A stretch of 64,000 bases of DNA, taken from positions 10,191,406 through 10,255,405 of the forward strand of contig JARWKL010000007.1 in NCBI GenBank assembly GCA_029961685.1. Reading direction: 5' to 3'. The stretch comes from Aristolochia californica. Its lineage: Eukaryota > Streptophyta > Magnoliopsida > Piperales > Aristolochiaceae. The notes beneath the pieces are model-generated. The model did no database searches. It was not told where the DNA came from and was given only the letters and a program-made list of their open reading frames with translations. Position 1 is the stretch's first letter; every line of letters starts with the position of its first letter. Shown here in pieces: positions 23,829-33,470 of the stretch. The position numbers were made by a program, and so were the translations under genes.

Positions 23829-24883
23829 ATTTGTGGATCTTACTTTTGTAGATTGTATTTAAATTTATAAACATTAAAAAGTTTCAAATATTTACTTCTG
23901 TCAAGCGGAGAGATGTTACATCTATGTTGCATTTGATATTTCTGAAGAAAAGATTATGGCTGGGATTAATCTGGATAGAAAGTGGCTAATTACTGATAAT
24001 TTTAGGCGCAAGTGAGACGATACGAATCTTGAGTTGGTCATGAACTATATGGAAGCCTCTCGTTATTGGAAGTTGGAAGACGTATCACTTCCTTGTGAAA
24101 TAGGCTTTCATATGAAACTATTTAGAAGCCAATTCACTCTGTAGTGAGAACTTCAAACACTTCGTCCCCATTCATACGAGATCTCCAGTTGCTTATATGT
24201 GCTCTACTAGAGAAGAACTTACAGTTTTAAAGCAAATAATTACCACCCATAAGGACGGGTTTCATTGTTTATCTACCTAACATCGTTCTGAAATTTCTAC
24301 TCAGCAGCAGTAATTAGTGCCAACAGAAACTCTGTCACACCGAACCAAACGATGCACAATGACATCCTCTGAAAGGAAGTCAAGCGGGAGGCACTGTTGG
24401 TGTTGTTGGATCTGGAGGCATATGGACAGGACTTCATGGCACCTTTCGTTAAATTACGCTCCTTACCTTGCTTTTGCACTTCTCTCAAAAACACTAACGT
24501 ATCTCTTCTAGTAGCCGGTCAAAACTTTTGAATCCCTCACTTCCCCCTCCCCCTGTTTGAATGATACAAGAGCACTGTTTTTACTCCTTTCTTACTAGTA
24601 TTTATCGTTTTTAATGAATTCCAAAAGACGTATGCCACGCTGAATACATATAACTTCCAGTAGGAAAAATTTAAAATTCTTTTAATTTGCCTACAAATCA
24701 AATTGTTGTTGCCGCGAAATCAGTTTTCTCTAAATATTGCTTGTTCATGCAATATTTCCTATACAAACATGACATTCATAAAAGAAATAAGTATTTCAGT
24801 AGCAAGCTTATTTTTCAGATAAGAATGAAATATGTTCAACAAAAAAAGAATTGGTAACTATCTACCACAGCATCTGGACAAAT
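23829..24883. other. Intergenic, no gene recognised
   Basis: Lies between two convergent genes and would hold the 3' ends of both transcripts. No conserved frame, repeat or RNA gene is recognised. Confidence 0.5.
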
Positions 24884-25199
24884 TCAAATGAAATCTTCTT
24901 GGTTTTCTATTGACCGTTTACGTGCTTCCAGGTTCAGTTTGAGATTTTCCGGGAGTGGCGGCGTCCTTCCTCGGCGAAACAAAATAGCTAGAGCCCTCAT
25001 TTTGTGGCAAATATCAAACACCTGCTTACAACCAAATACATTATCAAACGCTAACCTTATGCAGTCATGTTGAGTAGAGGACAGCAAAGCAGCTATTGCT
25101 CACCGACGATGCTTCAAGTTCCGCAACACCTTCACAACCTTGGTCCTCACCCTGGAGAAGGTTACAATATCTCACTGCATCCTGCTCATCCTCGAAGAC
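24884..25199 (-). pseudogene. Last two exons of a DUF3110-like plastid protein gene (partial)
   Basis: On the minus strand, exon 25199-25104 encodes 32 residues (VFEDEQDAVRYCNLLQGEDQ, then GCEGVAELEASS) and exon 25021-24884 encodes 45 more (VFDICHKMRALAILFRRGRT, PPLPENLKLNLEARKRS, ending QEDFI and a stop). The intron between has GTGAGC and AAGCAG borders, and the upstream exon has a CCAG acceptor, so splicing signals are intact and phase is kept. FEDEQDAVRYC... fits the core of DUF3110 proteins, which are mostly plastid-targeted and of unknown function. No earlier exon is recognisable up to 25640, where a copia element begins, or just beyond it at 36099. The gene is either split by that insertion or a 3' fragment. 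Confidence 0.65.
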
Positions 25200-25640
25200 C
25201 TGGAGTAAGCACCAAACATGAAATACCTTCAGTCCTATACCATCCAAAGTCAGCTTTCAGTGTGTGTAATATTTTGTCTTCACTGTTTCCATCTTAACAT
25301 ACTGCGGATGTGTCTCATCCAAAATTTGTTACAGTTTAAGAAGCGCAAAAAGGAATCCTGCTAAAGAGAAATTGTACACCAATTTCTCCTTTTACACTAT
25401 TTCTGTCTTAACATACAGCAGATCTGTCATATCTAAAACTTGTTATAGTTTAAGAAAAACAAGAAGGATTCCTGCTAAAGACAAATTGACTTTGAGGAAC
25501 CTAAATCGATCGAGTGAGAGAAGTCATGCACTTGGAACCAGTCTCAATGCACAAAGGTATGTTACAATCTGACATTTCATTTCATATGTGCACACTAGAG
25601 AAGATTCAGCAAGTGTTCTAAGCTGGACGAAAGTAATCTT
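25200..25640. other. Intron or unique sequence, no gene recognised
   Basis: Lies upstream (minus strand) of the DUF3110-like exon. It contains an imperfect direct repeat (AACATACtGCgGATgTGTC at about 25295 and AACATACAGCAGATCTGTC at about 25410, each followed by TTGTTAtAGTTTAAGAA-like sequence). Positions 25636-25640 are the left flank of the copia element. Confidence 0.5.
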
Positions 25641-26211
25641 TGTTGGAATTATGGTTTCAAATATATTATTTATGAAATAAAATTACCATGATTTTATAGG
25701 CGTGGGACCTACTTCTAGATGCTTTGTCATTGGATGTTCAGTACAGGGAATAATGGCCAGCACATCCCTCTGTAGAGGTAGATTAATTGGGTGCATCGAC
25801 TTAGTGGACACATTCCTTGGGAATAAGGAGATGTATCTCTCTTGAGGGGATGTATCTCTCCTTAGAGGATGTATCTCTCCTAAGAGGATGAATCCTTATG
25901 AATAGTCATTAGTATCCTACCCTTTGGAAATCTATAAATTTCTCCCTAGTCTTACAAGTGAAGCTAATACTATTTTCACACCCAGTTTGGCTGAACGGGA
26001 GCAAGCTTATCACTTGTAAACGAATTATCAAAGGTTATCTTGTGCACTTCAAGTTTTATTTATATTCTTTAAGATGAAAGGAACGTTCTCTTTATTCTTC
26101 TTATTTCAATTCTATGATATATGTATGACTCTCATGATAAGGAGAATTATGGAGGATTTAATATCTATTTCTATGATGTTTATTTATTATTATTAGACAT
26201 CAAGTCTAACA
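25641..26211 (+). repeat. 5' LTR of the composite copia element
   Basis: 571 bp. It includes a triplicated GATGTATCTCTC phrase at about 25828-25885 and a TCTATAAATTTCTCC region near 25930 that could be the TATA box. Confidence 0.9.
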
Positions 26212-26219
26212 ATTAAAAG

Positions 26220-27183
26220 TGATTTATGCCTCAAGAGAAGTATATCGACACTCTTCTGGATCAGTTTCACATGTCCAACTATATACAAGGTAAAATACCT
26301 TATGATAGCACTAAAAAGATGAGTCAGGTGGATTGTCCTTCTCGCCTCAAAGATAAGTTGGACGAATCTAAGTATCCATACACTTCTGTTGTGGGGAGTT
26401 TTATGTATGCTCTTATATGTACAAGACCTGATTTTGCTTATGTTGTTGGGGTTCTTAGCCGGTTTCAGGCTAATCCAGGTTTCACTCACTGGAAAGGGGT
26501 TAAATGGGTAATGCACTGTCTAAAACGAACAAAGTCATATGCTTTGACTTATCAGGTGGACAAGTTAGATTTTCTTGGTTATTTCGATTCAGATTATCAA
26601 GGATGTATTGATACCCGCAAGTCTACTTCTAGTTTTATCTTTATGTTTGGCAGATGTGCCATTTCTTGGAAAAGCAAGAAGCAAGACTGTGTTGTGCAAT
26701 CAACTATGGAGGCAGAATATGTGGCTATGAAATTAGCCACAAGGGCGGTTGTATATCTTCGCAAATTCTTGCGAAGTCTTCTAGTGGTAGACTGTGTGAA
26801 GCGACCTATTCCTCTTTTTGTGATAACGCATCTGCTATTGCTATCACGAAAGATACGAAGTGTCACTCCAAGGCTAAACATATCTAAGGGACATATCATT
26901 ACATACGAGACATGCTGAGGAAGGAGAAAGTTGTTATTTATAAGATATCTTCTCCGGGCAACTTAGCTGATCCACTAACCAAGTGTCTTCCCGTGACCAG
27001 TTCCACTTTCCATGGGGAACATGAGTCTGATTTGTTTATAATTGATGAGACCAAGTGGGAGAACATTATTTTGTATGCATTGTGGTCTCAATGATTTGTA
27101 ATACTATGTCATGACATTGCACTTTATATTCCATGGAATGACCATTTTGAAATAATGCATATGCTTTTGTGTGATAATATGAG
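26220..27183 (+). pseudogene. Duplicated copia RT end/RNase H segment next to the 5' LTR
   Basis: Encodes the end of RT and the RNase H domain (QEKYIDTLLDQFHMSNYIQG, FLGYFDSDYQGC, KSKKQDCVVQSTMEAEYVAM) and the pol end ISSPGNLADPLTKCLP. It then continues into 3' untranslated sequence to GATAATATGAGTA. It is a near copy of 33937-34896. A frameshift near 26810 breaks the frame. This segment normally lies at the 3' end of pol; here it follows the 5' LTR after nine unrelated bases, with no gag in front. Confidence 0.85.
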
Positions 27184-27203
27184 TATAATTTGTTTTATGT
27201 GTT

Positions 27204-27420
27204 ATACTAATTTCATTATACGATTAGCAAAATCCCCAAAGGGTAATGCGAATTGTATAATTAAATTAGTATATTGTAAATTAATTCATATGAATCCCCA
27301 AAGGGTAAGTATGAATTAATTTTTTTTTGTTTGTTTGTGATATTGTTGTTTGTTTATTATGTGTGGAATGATTTGGCTAGTAACTCTCATGAATCCCCAA
27401 AGGGTAAGTGGGAGTACTAG
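27204..27420 (+). promoter_or_regulatory. Copia leader: three consecutive stem-loops with the same loop
   Basis: Hairpin 1 (27204-27272) pairs ATACTAATTT.ATTATACGATT with its complement over about 22 bp (one mismatch, one G-U). Hairpin 2 (27278-27322) has a perfect 13-bp stem AAATTAATTCATA/TATGAATTAATTT. Hairpin 3 (27377-27420) pairs CTAGTA-CTCTCA with TGGGAGTACTAG (one bulge, one G-U). Hairpins 2 and 3 present the identical 19-nt loop TGAATCCCCAAAGGGTAAG; hairpin 1 has AATCCCCAAAGGGTAA. Stem sequences are unrelated, so pairing is kept while sequence is not. The position just before gag suggests an RNA packaging, dimerisation or translation signal. The role is inference. Confidence 0.7.
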
Positions 27421-27476
27421 ATGGTTAAGATGATTGTATAATTAAGTATGTTCTCCCAAATATTGAAATATTTTCG

Positions 27477-28452
27477 GGATGACAGGAACATCCAGTAGTG
27501 GACATAATTTTGCTGAGTCCCTAAAAAAAATGTACTTGATGGGACTAATTATGTGAACTGGTCACAACGGGTTGACTTAATGCTACGAGGCTATAGGTTT
27601 GATAAGATTATCAAAGTGGATACTCCTCCTCAAAGACCTTCCCGAGTAAACTACCCCGATAATCTGAACCAGTATAAGAAGGACCTTAGAAAATTCAAGG
27701 AATGGGATGATGCTAATGAAATTTCTAGGTCACATATTCTTGGGGCTTTAAGTGAGACTCTCTTGATGACTTATTTTCATGTCCCCACTACAAAAGAGAT
27801 TCTCGACCAGTTTGAGGCTAAATATAGTAAAAAGTCGTCTACTCACATCAATAACTTATGGCAAAAGTTCACTCGTGCCAAATGCAAAGAAAATGTTGAT
27901 TTGAGAAAACATGTAAATGACATGCTTGCCATGGCAGATGAGTTACAATATCATGGTAGACCAATGGATTGAGAAACTAAAGTGGTCACCATTATCAACT
28001 CTTTACCCAAATCTCTCAAATATATTCAAGATTTTTATTCTTTGTCCAAGACGAATTGGACTATATTTGATTTGGTTAATATGATCGACCACCAGTCCGA
28101 TAGACTCAATCCAAATATTGAGTTAGATAAACTTTCACCTAGCGTTAACGTAGTTTTGAAGCCGAAGAAGAAGAATTTTAAGAAGAAGGGAAAGAACTTT
28201 CGATTTCAAAACTTCAAGGACAAAAAGGTCAATCAACAAAGGGTTGAACTACATGCAAATCAACGTGTTTGCTTCTTCTGTAATAAGCCAGGACATATAA
28301 AGAAGTACTGTAGGGTTTTGAAAACCATGCAAGAGGGGCAACAAGAGAAAACTAGTGAATCCTTATCTCTTGAAACTTGTACTATTTATATCAAGCCTTT
28401 TAGTTGGTGGGCTGATTCTGGTGCAACTGTTCATGTATCAAATGAGTTGTAG
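27477..28452 (+). pseudogene. gag: Copia gag-protease, broken
   Basis: The ATG at 27477 (MTGTSSSGHNFAESLKK) goes out of frame in an A-run at about 27522-27529, after which the gag domain reads NYVNWSQRVDLMLRGY ... LWQKFTRAKCKENVDL. An in-frame stop at 27970-27972 precedes IINSLPKSLKYIQDFYSLSK. A single CX2CX4HX4C knuckle (CFFCNKPGHIKKYC) lies at about 28270-28311. The protease motif WADSGATVHVS (about 28408-28440) has the catalytic D-S-G. The gag type differs from the UBN2-type gag of the copia copies at 6975, 10073 and 44784, so this is a different lineage. Confidence 0.85.
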
Positions 28453-29435
28453 GGCTTCAAGGAGCTAAGAAAGATTAAGGAAAGAACAAACATTATTTAC
28501 ATGGGAAATGATGAAAACGCCATTGTGGAAGGCGTAGGAACTTACCGGCTAAAGCTTGTTGATGAGAAGTTTTTTGATTTAGAAGATTGTCTTTATGCTC
28601 CTTCTATGAGAAGAAGTCTATTATCTGTATCTTGTCTTGAGAAACTTGGATTTACATTTTACTTTGGAAGTGGAAAGTTTCTTATGTTACAAGATGATAA
28701 AATGTTTTTGAGAGGCAATTTAGTGAAAATATGGTGTTCAATATTTCTATTTCTTCGGATATTAAGGAAAATAAATTATATTTGTGGCATTTACGACTAG
28801 GGAATATAAACAAGGATAGAATTAAAAGACTTGTGACACAAGGATTATTGAAAAATCTTTCACATAATGATTTTCCTATTTGTGAATGTTGTATATATGG
28901 GAAAATGACAAAGATACCCTTTCCATCCAAAGGCTCAAAAAGTTCTCATGTTTTGGATATTATTCATTCTGATATATATGAACCTATGAATGTGAATACT
29001 CGTAATGGTCATTCGTATTTTATCACATTTATAGATGATTTCTGAAGATATGGAAGAGTATATTTATTGCATAGAAAAAATGAGGCCTTAGATTATTTCA
29101 AAACCTTCAAATTGGAGGTAGAAAAAGCCACAAGAAGGAAGATCAAAACATTACACACTGACAGAGGTGGAGAGTATTGTTCGGAGTTATTCTTTGAATT
29201 TTACAAGTCAAATGGGATTATCCATATGTTTGGCATGCCTTATACACCTGAACAAAATGATATTGCTGAAAGGTGAAATCGAACCTTACTAGAGATGGTA
29301 AGATCTATGATGGCACTTGCAAATTTGCCAATATCCTTTTGGGGCCGAAGCACTATTGACTACCTATATCTCAAATAGAGTGCCTTCAAAGTCGGTTGAG
29401 AAAACACCTTATGAGGATGCTTTACAACAGAGGTT
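28453..29435 (+). pseudogene. Copia protease end and integrase, broken
   Basis: Follows protease in shifting frames. GAG-pre-integrase reads LWHLRLGNINKDRIKRL and the His-Cys zinc region ends CECCIYGKM (about 28780-28905). The integrase core has HSDIYEP (first Asp), TDRGGEYCSELF (second Asp) and TPEQNDIAER (catalytic Glu region), with stops near 29043 and 29276. The end (YISNRVPSKSVEKTPYEDA) at about 29360-29425 is where copia sequence stops and the host-gene mosaic begins. Confidence 0.85.
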
Positions 29436-29499
29436 GGGGAAAGGCAACCTCTGTTTTGGGATACCGCTCAACAAAAACAAAATTTCTGTTGTGAGGATG

Positions 29500-29815
<316 letters not shown>

Positions 29816-30180
29816 AACAACGATGCCTCTGCATAGAGTGGACAAAGAACCCCACTCGTATATGGCTTTTGAAAATTATGCCAAGGACAAGAGTGAATCT
29901 AGAGAAGGGCTTGTGGTAACCTACAAGATCGATGTGGAAATGCTCAGCAAGATTCAAACACGTGTGGGGTACTGGGTGGACATCGTGCCAATTGATATGG
30001 CAGGTACCACTAAAATGTTGAACTCAAAAAAATGGGGAAGACTTCCACTTGCTGCAACAATGCCATTTGACGGTCTCAAAAAGGATGACCTTACTGCCAG
30101 GAGTCCAAAGGCAGCAACAATAGTTGCAGCAAAGCAACACGATGAGACACTGGATGACCGAGGTAATCACTCTCTCGCTC
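29816..30180 (+). pseudogene. Coding-like fragment of unknown origin, fused in frame to ARF
   Basis: The frame of the ARF remnant runs on without a break into SYMAFENYAKDKSESREGLV, YKIDVEMLSKIQTRVGYW and FDGLKKDDLTARSPKAATIV, closing at 30200. I do not recognise the family. Composition is protein-like (charged and regularly spaced hydrophobics), and the ARF homology has ended by about 29810. Confidence 0.4.
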
Positions 30181-30214
30181 TATCCCAACATGTGAAATAG
30201 GAGATGAGTTCAGT

Positions 30215-31400
30215 GCTACATAAGGGTCTCTTTGTGTAGCCAACAGAACTCTGGAATTAGCAGCTGCTATGCAGTCTCGTGTTAGTGGGTGGGCAACACT
30301 TGTGCGTGATCTAAATTTCAAGGAGGTTCCAACTAGTTGTGAGACCGATGTAGCTTGCAAGTTGTATGTTGAACTGCTAAGAAAAATTACGACAAGATCT
30401 GGGTGCAGGGTTCAAATCGCGCACATTCCAACAAGCAAGTTTTCGTATACATCAAAAGAGGGTCTTGAGCAGCATTTATGCTGTGCTGCCTTTGAAAACC
30501 CATTGTGTTTGCAATATGATGAGAGGTACTTTGGTTCTGGATTGGATGGTGTAGTAAAGACTCTTGAGAATAAAATCTATCTACTTTCAGATCCTTCCCA
30601 GACTGCTACAAAATCATGGAATTATATTGGCAATGAAGTTTATGAAGGAGCTGTTTATATGGAGCAAGGGAACATCTCTGTTGTAAAGCTCTTTGCTCTA
30701 TTAGAGAAGACTGCTTTCTGCTAGGACTCAGACTTGAAATTTTACACAAAGACACGTGAATACACAGATATACATGTTATTGGTGGGAACCTGTCTTATC
30801 CTGTTGTGTCAGCCGAAGGCTACAGTCTCAAGACTGCTGCTCACTCAAATTCTTGTATAGTAACTACCACATGGTTTGGGTTCTATCGCATCTGGCAGGG
30901 TAGTAATCCAATATTTGACACAGTCGACCTTGCTCTTCTGATTTTTTCATATGATTCTCAGGCAGTTTGGATTCGGATTCCCAAGCTAGTAAAAGCATAA
31001 GTAGAGCATCGATTTCAGTCATTTCGTGTTGGCCAGCATGCTGCTTCTCATGCTCTTTTTACTGTGGTACCTTTGTACATTACTAGTAATACTTTGGACA
31101 TGGGTTCTGAGTGTGCCACTCGCTTTGTTCCAGAAATATTGTTGCTGTATGATCGACATCCTAGAGGCATTGGTCTTTCAGCACCAATTCAAGCAATTTT
31201 TGGGGAACTCTTGGCAGCAACATTGGAACTTGTGACAACATGCAACTATGTTCAGATTCCAACTTGCAGCAAGTACAATGAAGTTTTGGACAAGAATGTC
31301 ACCGTTATGATTCTTTAGGGAGTCATTGAAGCCGAGAGATCTTACTGGCAGCCCAATGACATGAGGGACGTTATATAGAAGGTTGCTGCTGCCTCAGATT
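30215..31400 (+). pseudogene. HRQ1: HRQ1-type RecQ-like helicase C-terminal fragment, intronless
   Basis: One frame reads NRTLELAAAMQSRVSGWATL, CETDVACKLYVELLRKITTR, YDERYFGSGLDGVVKTLENK, YTKTREYTDIHVIGGN, TTTWFGFYRIWQGSNPIFDT, GQHAASHALFTVVPLYITSN and YDRHPRGIGLSAPIQAIFGE. This is the C-terminal half, including the DUF1998/MrfA-like zinc-binding region, of plant HRQ1 helicases, which act in DNA repair. The only breaks are in-frame stops at 30722, 30998, 31316 and 31376; there is no frameshift. No introns occur, although the plant gene has many, and a stretch before VYEGAVYMEQGN is missing, as if an exon were skipped. The Cys cluster usual in DUF1998 (CPNC) is lost near 31265. The helicase motor itself is not here. 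Confidence 0.75.
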
Positions 31401-31675
31401 GCACTCTAGTGGAAGGTGGGCTCAGCCATCAGCTTAACCAGTTTGTCATTGCTAAAAATGAATTTCTCCTCAGTGTGAGCAATCCCAAAACTAGTGTTGC
31501 TAATGCAAAATTCCAGAAACAAGCAGTATATGTGTTGTCACAGTTTATATGCGGTACAATTCATCAAAAGGTCCTTGCATACTTCTGGTGGTATTGGGAT
31601 AGCCTGCAGGAGAACACATTTGCATATGTGCCCATATCAAACTACTTCGGATTCCGTACATTACTGGGTTTCAAG
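31401..31675 (+). pseudogene. Coding-like fragment, family not recognised (part 1)
   Basis: Continues the HRQ1 frame: VAAASDCTLVEGGLSHQLNQ, FQKQAVYVLSQFICGTIHQK, ENTFAYVPISNYFGF. It is interrupted at 31676 by the TRIM array and resumes in the same frame at 32253. I cannot name the protein. Confidence 0.45.
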
Positions 31676-32247
31676 TGTTAGAGTGGTTCCGTCCACTCTT
31701 GTAGGCAGTAACTTTTCACACCTAATAGATCGGTCTTTTGGGTGTATTGGCTAGCCACTGTCATGGTATCAGAGCTGGGCATGCCACGTCCCACGTTCGA
31801 ATCCCATGAGAAGCGGTCAAGAATGGGCGGGGTGAGTGTCAGAGTGGTTCTGTCCACTCTTGTAGGCGGTAGCTTTCCGCACCTAATAGATTGGTCTATT
31901 GGGTTGTATTGGCTAGCCGTTGTCATGGTATCAGAGCTTGGCAGGCCACGTCTTGCGTTCGAATCCCGTGAGAGGCGGTCAAGAATGAATGGGGTGGTGT
32001 TAGAGTGGTTCCGTCCACTCTTGTAGGCGGTAGCTTTCCGCACCTAATAGATCGGTCTGTTGGGTTGTATTAGCTAGCTGCTGTCATGGCATCAGAGCTG
32101 GGCATGCCATGTCCTGCGTTCGAATCCCGTGAGAGGCGGTAGAGAATGGGCGGGGTGAGTGTCAGAGTGGTTCCGTCCACTCTTGTAGGCGGTAACTTTC
32201 GGCACCTAACAGATCAGTCTTTTGGGAGTATTGGTTAGCCGCTATCA
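31676..32247 (+). mobile_element. Tandem TRIM array: four LTRs, three internal regions
   Basis: LTRs (88-89 bp) at 31676-31763, 31837-31924, 31998-32086 and 32160-32247, each opening TGTTAGAGTGG or TGTCAGAGTGG and closing ...CTGTCA or CTATCA. Each of the first three is followed by a primer-binding site TGGTATCAGAGC (third copy TGGCATCAGAGC), a GTTCGAATCCC motif and a G-rich tract (GGGCGGGGTGAG) before the next LTR. The whole array is flanked by a perfect 5-bp duplication TCAAG (31671-31675 and 32248-32252). It thus entered as one array or grew by unequal exchange between LTRs after insertion. It has no coding capacity. Confidence 0.9.
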
Positions 32248-32252
32248 TCAAG

Positions 32253-32812
32253 ATCTTGGGAGCAACAAAGGTGGATGTTTCCAGTGTTGAGGTGGGTTTA
32301 GGAGGACCATTGGATGCAATTAAAGTGTGGCAGAAACCAGTGTTCAGTCGAATATCTTTCCTGGGATATTACCACATGCACATCCTAAGACACATTCCTG
32401 GTGCCATTACTGGAGAGCAAGCAAGCATATTAAAGGAGGAAGTGGCAGCATTTACTGTTTGCCAGCCAGTAGAAGCCATGATACTAATTGAGAACCAGGC
32501 CGGTCACCTAGGTGTGCCCTTACAAATAGCGCCCTCGTTGGACATGGGCTTGCTTAAGGATCGACAACTTGGACTTTAAAGGGACCACCAATGTCTAACT
32601 GTAGTACTTGCAACTACCCTCGGTCATACATGGATTAAAAAATCGGGAGACATTCAACACACAGACCGGACCCAGAGCTATCTAGCTGAGGAGTTTGTAG
32701 TGGGAATTGTAATGGCCAAATTACTAGATCCGGCACAGGTGATAATTGACCCACTATTGGGTTCAAAAGGGGAACCCAGCTGCAAAGGATTTCAGGCCAA
32801 CTATTTTCAGTC
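32253..32812 (+). pseudogene. Coding-like fragment, family not recognised (part 2)
   Basis: After the TRIM array the frame continues: LGATKVDVSSVEVGLGGPLD, KVWQKPVFSRISFLGYYHMH, REHIPG-like RHIPGAITGEQASILKEEVA, VEAMILIENQAGHLGVPLQI, a stop at 32577, then LATTLGHTWIKKSGDI and YLAEEFVVGIVMAKLLDPAQ. It is certainly coding-derived in character but I do not recognise it. A frameshift near 32805 leads into the DUF1771 piece. Confidence 0.4.
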
Positions 32813-32975
32813 CCAATTGAACCTGACTGGGAGGAGGATGGTGTTTATTTGAACCATTGGAATGATGCAATGAGGATGATGAGGTCAGCAACCAAACACT
32901 CTTGAGCTGCTCATAATGCTTATATACGAGGTGATCATTTCTCTGCTCAATAGTTTCCACCAAAACTAAAAGAAA
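32813..32975 (+). pseudogene. DUF1771/Smr-protein fragment
   Basis: The frame starting at 32819 reads EPDWEEDGVYLNHWNDAMRM, MRSATKHS, stop, AAHNAYIRGDHFSAQ, stop, FPPKLKEK. SATKHS.AA.NAY.RGDH.SAQ is the DUF1771 helical segment that precedes the Smr nuclease domain in plant Smr-domain proteins. The Smr domain itself is absent. Confidence 0.75.
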
Positions 32976-32999
32976 AAAAAATCCCACAAAATTTCCGTC

Positions 33000-33470
33000 T
33001 GTGCTGGTACATTGGCACGCTTCCACCACTTGGTCGTCTAGTGGGCTGACACAGTTAAAGTGGGTGCTACTTGGGATGATGTGGATCAGTAAGCATACCT
33101 TACCTTCGAGCCTGCGGACAAGCTCGTTCTCCAGAAGGGGTGTAATGTTATGAACCCAATAGTGGGCTGAGTCAGGCAGAGACACCATGACTGAGTCGAT
33201 TACTCTGACTGAGTTAGTTATGTAGTCATTTAGTTTATTTTCAAGTTAAATACCATGGAGGGGAAAAATTGTAATTTTATCTTATGGACATATTTAAGGG
33301 ACAACATGAAATGAAATGGACAAGTCGAATTTCACAAAAAAACATAGGATCGACATTCTCCTCAACGAACCTAGGGTCCCAAGCTCCCCTTCGAGCTTGA
33401 ATTCCTTCACATCCATGTTCTTCCCTACGAATTGCATTGTGGAAATCTGGGACCATATCACACGAATACA
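33000..33470 (+). repeat. Gypsy chromovirus 3' tail plus LTR
   Basis: Before 33146 a decayed frame reads ATWDDVDQ, then YLTFEPADKLVLQKGCNVMN, the end of a chromodomain-bearing gypsy pol. The LTR would start at 33146 (TGTTATGAACCCAATAGTGG) and end ...CACACGAATACA at about 33470, with a CATATTTAAGGG TATA-like box near 33290. It abuts copia RT at 33471. It is an intact LTR with only the last few dozen codons of its element. Confidence 0.5.
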
